Shown here one piece after another: positions 61,136 through 64,000 of a stretch of DNA of 64,000 nucleotides. Location of the stretch: NCBI RefSeq assembly GCF_025244725.1, contig NZ_CP104203.1, positions 2,976,001-3,040,000 on the forward strand. The letters run 5' to 3'. The number at the start of each line of letters is the position of its first letter. Position 1 is the first letter of the stretch. The notes beneath the pieces are model-generated. The model was not told where the DNA came from and searched no databases. It saw only the letters and a list, made by a program, of their open reading frames with translations. Origin of the DNA: Chryseobacterium oranimense. Its GTDB lineage: Bacteria > Bacteroidota > Bacteroidia > Flavobacteriales > Weeksellaceae. Made by a program: the position numbers and the translations under genes.

Positions 61136-64000
61136 ATGAAAAAAAAATCGACATTAAAGATTTTTGCTGCAGTATTTTGTATTGCATCGTCTCATGCACT
61201 GGCAAAGACAGTATCTGTCCCCAGGCCTGGTGAGACCAGTATTGGATTCAAACATATGACACCCCTGCCTCCAAGTGTCTATGATCTGGATCCTCTTATC
61301 GTTATTTCACAAAATGTGAATGAGAAGGGATTGGTTATCATGAAAGGTAACTTTCAAAAACCTGCCACCTCCGGAGATGTAAAAGTTACCATCAAGTACA
61401 AGGACGCTCAAAACAACTGGGTCTCTTTATGGTGCAAGACTTTTGCCGGCAACTATGATTATAATGAAGAGCTTACAGCCAATTTTGAATTACCTCAATC
61501 GGCTTTGAACACGCACTCCGTTAAAGTTGAACTAAGCTCAGACGCCACTATAACCAACTGGCAGTCCGTCGTTTGGGACAAAACCGTAAGCCATTACAAA
61601 CAATCGAATTATGCTTACGCCAATTGTGATCTGGATGAAAACCAGTACACTATTCTATTCACCCCTAAAAAAAACGGAACTGTTTTATACAACTCCAACG
61701 GAACTGTTTCAGGAGTAAAAGACAGGGTGACTTCCCAGCATTTGGCAAGAAAGCTGGATGACATTGTTTTATCTTTTCAGGGAAATGCGGCATTGGATAA
61801 TGCCAACGCCAATTCACCGGTTGTTAACATTACCAACCCTAATAATCTCGCTACTATAGCAAGTTCCCAAAAATTCATTTACCAGAATAGTGATACAAGT
61901 CCTTTCGAGTTCTCCTATCATGACCCTGTTTACATGTTTGCCGGAAAATTCTCTAACGAAAGTTTTTTTATCAATTTCAGTAACTGGTTTTTGCCTCCGG
62001 AAGAAGGAGGAGAACCGTGGGGAAGAGGCTATCTGGATTTTACCAATCCTAATGCCCTTGTTAACCGGTATTATAATCTTTACAATTATATTAATGAAAA
62101 GCTGGGCGATGTTTTTACCAACCAGCAGCCTGTAGTTATTGTTATCAGTAAGGTCACAGGGTTAAGAGTTTATAAAGCCAACGGACAATATATTTCACTT
62201 ACTGCCCTAAGCAATTATAATACTACTGATGATTATGGATATCCTCCACTTAATAACAAACAGAGAGGTCCAGGTTCGGAAAACTTTTCTTTAAGCAATA
62301 CATCTCAGGCTTCATTATATGGTGTAGGTGCCATCAGAAACAGAAAAGTGATCCCTGGCTGGAACGGTCCTTCAAGACCTTTGATGGATATAGAAAGTGA
62401 GATCAATAAATTTATAAAGTATGTAGGAATTTTCACAAATCCGACTACGGAGGAATGTCCTGTTACCTGCTTTACCATCAATGCCGGTGCCCAATCTGAC
62501 TATGCTGACTGGACTAAAGCACCAAACAGTTATATCTTTACAGGTAAGGATCCAAAAAATAATGCTGATGTGGACGGCCTTTATATTCCTGTGAAAAAAG
62601 CCCACGAAATGTGGTCAAAAGGTGGAGATTTTATGAAGGATGACACTGGTAACTATACCCCTATTCCTGAGCAAGGGATTGCAAAAGCAGGACTATATTG
62701 GGAAGATGAGCCGGGACTTATAAAATCCGTTGCTTTAGAAGGTACAGGAGACAATGCCAGGATCAAAGTAATGGTCAATAAGGTAAAAGAAGGTAATGCA
62801 GTAATATCATACAAAGTAAATGACAAGATCTACTGGTCATGGCACGTATGGGTTACCGACGATCCGGGAATCAATGGTAGTACCTACCATCACGGTTTTG
62901 AAAAGAATAAAGATGGAAATACCGTGACAGACTGGAAATGGATGGACAGAAACCTTGGAGCTACCAATGCAAGTTTTGTAGGAAACGACTGGCATAAATC
63001 AGCCGGACTACAGTATCAGTGGGGAAGAAAAGACCCGTTCCCGGCATTCGGACTTAAGGACTTAAGCCTATACTCAATTAGCGGAGAGATCAATCTGAAT
63101 TATAATGATCCGGCTTTTCAGTCCAAATTCATCAAAGTAAGAGGTAATAAATATTCTTCCCAGATTAATACCGGAACAGATACTCCTAACGGAAACATCA
63201 GATTTTCTATCCAGAACCCGATCAGCTTTATTGCAACTCCAATTTATGTGGCTAAAAAAGATCAGGCATTGTTAAATGATGGCGAAGACTTTTTAAAGCA
63301 AAACAGCAATGACAGCTGGACATCGGTGGGAATCACCACATGGTTCTCAAAACAAAAATATAAGAAATATGAGCCTCCTTACCGTGAAAACATCATTGCA
63401 TGGGACCTTTGGGGAGATACACGTCAGGGTAACTATTCCGATATAGACGATGCTGTTGTTGGGGAAGCCAGTACCAGATACGCATTGAAGTCACCATATG
63501 ACCCATGTCCTTGTAACTGGAGAGTTCCTTCAAGCTACTTCTCAGGAGGAAGAAACTCCTCTACTCCAATGCCTGATGAAAACAGATACAGCCCTTGGGG
63601 GAAACATACCGGCAATACTGTTGATCCTGAATTCAATGCAACTTCATTGAATGCCGATTATCCGGGTATAAAGGTTTATCCTCAGTTTGGATTCGATTTC
63701 TCAGGAGTTTCCGGGATGAATCTTGGTAAATTCCCTATCAACGGAAATTATGAATCTTACCCTAACGGGACCAGCCCTCTAAAATACGGAACAGGATGGA
63801 TCACACCCGTCCTTAATTTCCAGGATCAGAGTGCTGATGGAGGTTTATTAACTTCTACATTCATGACTGCCTCTGAAGTTATCAATGGCGTACGTTATCC
63901 CTCATTCGGAGCTGCCGGATTGGCTTTAATATCAGATCCTTTGAGCGGATCCAAGCCAAGACCGGGATGGCATAGATTCTCAAGTAGTGCTTATACAGGC
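61136..64000 (+). CDS. Large exported FISUMP-type surface protein, 3' partial
   Basis: The frame runs from ATG at 61136 through the window end without a stop, giving at least 955 residues. The signal peptide is MKKKSTLKIFAAVFCIASSHALAK. The N-terminal third is beta-rich, and WSWHVWVTDDP near residue 565 leads into a FISUMP-like domain (Fibrobacter major paralogous domain) with WKWMDRNLGATNA, GLQYQWGRKDPFPAFG and the late DPCPCNWRVPS. Such proteins are found at the cell surface in Bacteroidota. A C-terminal sorting signal would lie beyond the window. Function is unknown; adhesion or binding is a guess. Confidence 0.8.
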   Translation, partial: MKKKSTLKIFAAVFCIASSHALAKTVSVPRPGETSIGFKHMTPLPPSVYDLDPLIVISQNVNEKGLVIMKGNFQKPATSGDVKVTIKYKDAQNNWVSLWCKTFAGNYDYNEELTANFELPQSALNTHSVKVELSSDATITNWQSVVWDKTVSHYKQSNYAYANCDLDENQYTILFTPKKNGTVLYNSNGTVSGVKDRVTSQHLARKLDDIVLSFQGNAALDNANANSPVVNITNPNNLATIASSQKFIYQNSDTSPFEFSYHDPVYMFAGKFSNESFFINFSNWFLPPEEGGEPWGRGYLDFTNPNALVNRYYNLYNYINEKLGDVFTNQQPVVIVISKVTGLRVYKANGQYISLTALSNYNTTDDYGYPPLNNKQRGPGSENFSLSNTSQASLYGVGAIRNRKVIPGWNGPSRPLMDIESEINKFIKYVGIFTNPTTEECPVTCFTINAGAQSDYADWTKAPNSYIFTGKDPKNNADVDGLYIPVKKAHEMWSKGGDFMKDDTGNYTPIPEQGIAKAGLYWEDEPGLIKSVALEGTGDNARIKVMVNKVKEGNAVISYKVNDKIYWSWHVWVTDDPGINGSTYHHGFEKNKDGNTVTDWKWMDRNLGATNASFVGNDWHKSAGLQYQWGRKDPFPAFGLKDLSLYSISGEINLNYNDPAFQSKFIKVRGNKYSSQINTGTDTPNGNIRFSIQNPISFIATPIYVAKKDQALLNDGEDFLKQNSNDSWTSVGITTWFSKQKYKKYEPPYRENIIAWDLWGDTRQGNYSDIDDAVVGEASTRYALKSPYDPCPCNWRVPSSYFSGGRNSSTPMPDENRYSPWGKHTGNTVDPEFNATSLNADYPGIKVYPQFGFDFSGVSGMNLGKFPINGNYESYPNGTSPLKYGTGWITPVLNFQDQSADGGLLTSTFMTASEVINGVRYPSFGAAGLALISDPLSGSKPRPGWHRFSSSAYTG

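Noticed and set aside
1..64000. tRNA, rRNA, transposase, integrase or phage genes
   Set aside because: I looked in the non-coding gaps and coding frames and saw none; the scar at 27806-28531 lacks terminal repeats of an insertion sequence.

Overview
The window looks like chromosomal DNA of a Bacteroidota member of the Flavobacteriia, most probably Chryseobacterium or a close Weeksellaceae relative. This placement is an inference from four things: AT-rich DNA, recurring TAnnTTTG promoter boxes (the Bacteroidota -7 element), a SusC/SusD pair, and the gene set (bacillithiol enzyme BshC, GYDIA-type GHMP kinase, Porin_10-type porin). I saw no rRNA, tRNA, CRISPR array, transposase or phage gene.

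Layout. 1-1065 (+): the end of a membrane-anchored AraC-type regulator, then aroQ. 1176-15431 (-): housekeeping and envelope genes, namely pckA, a GYDIA GHMP kinase, fabD, a LysM/periplasmic-binding fusion, bshC, a porin, an exported protein of unknown function, and susD/susC. 15432-16079: AT-rich non-coding DNA. 16080-20829 (-): the rimP-nusA-infB operon, with a terminator-like hairpin in its leader.

21047-60754 is a roughly 40-kb surface-polysaccharide locus. Nucleotide-sugar genes come first: ugd, rfbB and rfbA, then an fdtA/fdtB 3-amino-sugar branch and a vioA/neuD-like 4-amino-sugar branch. rfbC and rfbD are absent, so dTDP-4-keto-6-deoxyglucose probably feeds amino sugars rather than rhamnose. 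A Wzm/Wzt ABC exporter, whose Wzt has a C-terminal carbohydrate-recognition domain, is followed by about a dozen glycosyltransferases, several left-handed beta-helix acyltransferases, a polytopic membrane protein and an asparagine-synthetase-like amidotransferase.

Three acyl-carrier-protein modules sit inside the locus. The first is GNAT+ACP+KAS III, between fdtA and fdtB. The second is a minus-strand operon FkbH+methyltransferase+ACP+VOC+MBOAT+SGNH, which resembles a Dlt system with DltA replaced by a glyceryl-loading FkbH. The third is an ACP+KAS III pair near the end. Together they suggest a polysaccharide heavily decorated from private carrier proteins. The FkbH/ACP/MBOAT/SGNH module is the best candidate here for an undescribed system. 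Between fdtB and wzm lies a scar holding a decayed rfbA 3' end and duplicated terminator and promoter copies, which points to cassette exchange.

61136-64000 (+): a large exported FISUMP-type surface protein that runs off the window end.
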